DNA of 6,417 bases from positions 1 to 6,417 of the forward strand of contig JAPWVA010000076.1 of the NCBI GenBank assembly GCA_028275245.1, given 5' to 3'. Below the pieces are notes generated by a model. The model was given only the letters and a program-made list of their open reading frames with translations. It was not told the DNA's origin and searched no databases. The stretch comes from Actinomycetota bacterium. GTDB lineage: Bacteria; Actinomycetota; Geothermincolia; Geothermincolales; RBG-13-55-18. A program made the translations under genes and the position numbers. Within the stretch, counting starts at the first letter, position 1. Each line of letters opens with the position of its first letter. This document shows positions 5,847-6,417 of the stretch, piece by piece.

Positions 5847-6417
5847 TCATCGTAACCGCCCTTCCCGATCCCGCCTCGCCATGGCGCCCTCGAAGGCTTC
5901 CCGGGGGAGAGGCGCGTCCTGCCTCGCACCGGGATCGAGGTAAGGGGCGAGCGACTTGGACAGCCTCGCCACCAGGCGGAGGAAAACGCCGTCGGGTAAC
6001 CTGCGAAGCACCGGGATCTTGGGCTTCACGGAGAGAAGCATCCTCCTCGCGTTCTTGGGCCATATACCCCGGGCCAGGGGAGCCAGATAATCGCGGCCGA
6101 AGTCGGCAAACTGCGGTGCCAAGTCCAACAGGTGCTCAAGGTGCTGGTTGAAGCAGTCGATGTGCGCGTCGCCCCAGTCGAACACCACGGAGAAGGGATG
6201 CAGCATGGAGGCCTCCAGCAGAAACTGTATCAATCGTGCCATCAACTTGGGGTCGAAGATAGTGCGGTTCCAGAGCTCCACAAATTCCGGCCCGAATTCG
6301 TGTTCCTTGCCCAGTGGGGAAGCCCTCCAGCGGCGCTCGTACTCGGCCAGGGCCTTTTCCGAGGTATCCCCGCGGGAGATGGCCCAGGCAGCTGTCTCGG
6401 CGGCGATCTTCCCGGAG
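5847..6417 (-). CDS. fixC: FixC/ETF-QO-like (geranylgeranyl reductase family) flavoprotein, C-terminal part
   Basis: The visible 189 residues are the C-terminal part of a FAD-dependent oxidoreductase of the FixC/geranylgeranyl-reductase superfamily. FixC takes electrons from an electron-transfer flavoprotein (FixAB/ETF). The reading frame is open to the right edge, so the N-terminal FAD-binding (GxGxxG) domain is outside the window. The first visible residues, SGKIAAETAAWAI then GDTSEKALAEYERRW, match the helix after the FAD pocket in this superfamily (consensus SG..AAE..., GD.S...L..YE..W). The rest is helical with hydrophobic patches (IQFLLEASML, IPVLRRLPDGVFLRLV) that could touch the membrane, as in ETF-QO. 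A GTG at 6279-6281 is internal Val, not a start. The stop TGA at 5847-5849 is 21 nt from fixX, and this pairing is the main reason for choosing FixC over a lipid-saturating geranylgeranyl reductase. ETF subunit genes would be expected upstream, to the right. Confidence -1.
   Translation of the reverse strand, partial: SGKIAAETAAWAISRGDTSEKALAEYERRWRASPLGKEHEFGPEFVELWNRTIFDPKLMARLIQFLLEASMLHPFSVVFDWGDAHIDCFNQHLEHLLDLAPQFADFGRDYLAPLARGIWPKNARRMLLSVKPKIPVLRRLPDGVFLRLVARLSKSLAPYLDPGARQDAPLPREAFEGAMARRDREGRLR

Overview
The window is GC-rich bacterial DNA with Shine-Dalgarno-led genes, GTG and TTG starts, a rho-independent terminator and short AT-rich promoter islands. Multi-PAS sensor kinases, a metal-chelate binding lipoprotein and an ETF-type FixC/FixX pair suggest a free-living, respiratory or anaerobic bacterium. 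The sequence alone does not fix the phylum; a deep-branching actinobacterium or similar lineage is only a guess. No tRNA, rRNA, CRISPR array or transposase gene was seen.

Layout. (1) Positions 1-756, minus strand: the N-terminal two thirds or so of a lipoprotein substrate-binding protein of the iron-siderophore/cobalamin ABC family, running off the left edge. (2) Positions 757-1272: a 516-bp non-coding stretch holding a possible leader hairpin, two tandem copies of a 36-bp unit, a palindrome and a strong intrinsic terminator. (3) Positions 1273-3957, minus strand: a large soluble PAS-PAS-GAF-PAS-PAS histidine kinase starting at TTG, with no response regulator in view. (4) Positions 3958-4342: a divergent intergenic region of 385 bp with candidate promoters, direct and inverted repeats, and a structured leader. 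(5) Positions 4343-5407, plus strand: a CrtC/AttH lipocalin-type protein (carotenoid 1,2-hydratase superfamily) whose signature motif departs from the family. (6) Positions 5408-5540: a short convergent gap. (7) Positions 5541-6417, minus strand: a FixX-type ferredoxin preceded by the C-terminal part of a FixC/geranylgeranyl-reductase-family flavoprotein, forming an operon that enters from the right edge.

How the genes relate. fixC and fixX belong together: electrons from an electron-transfer flavoprotein, presumably encoded further right, would pass through the flavoprotein and ferredoxin to a quinone or another acceptor. The kinase and the CrtC-like gene are divergent and may share control elements, but they are not an operon. 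The substrate-binding protein is separated from the kinase by a terminator and is probably a separate uptake locus. The points most worth a second look are the altered active-site region of the CrtC-like protein, the 36-bp tandem repeat with its neighbouring palindrome, and the structured leader before the CrtC-like gene.
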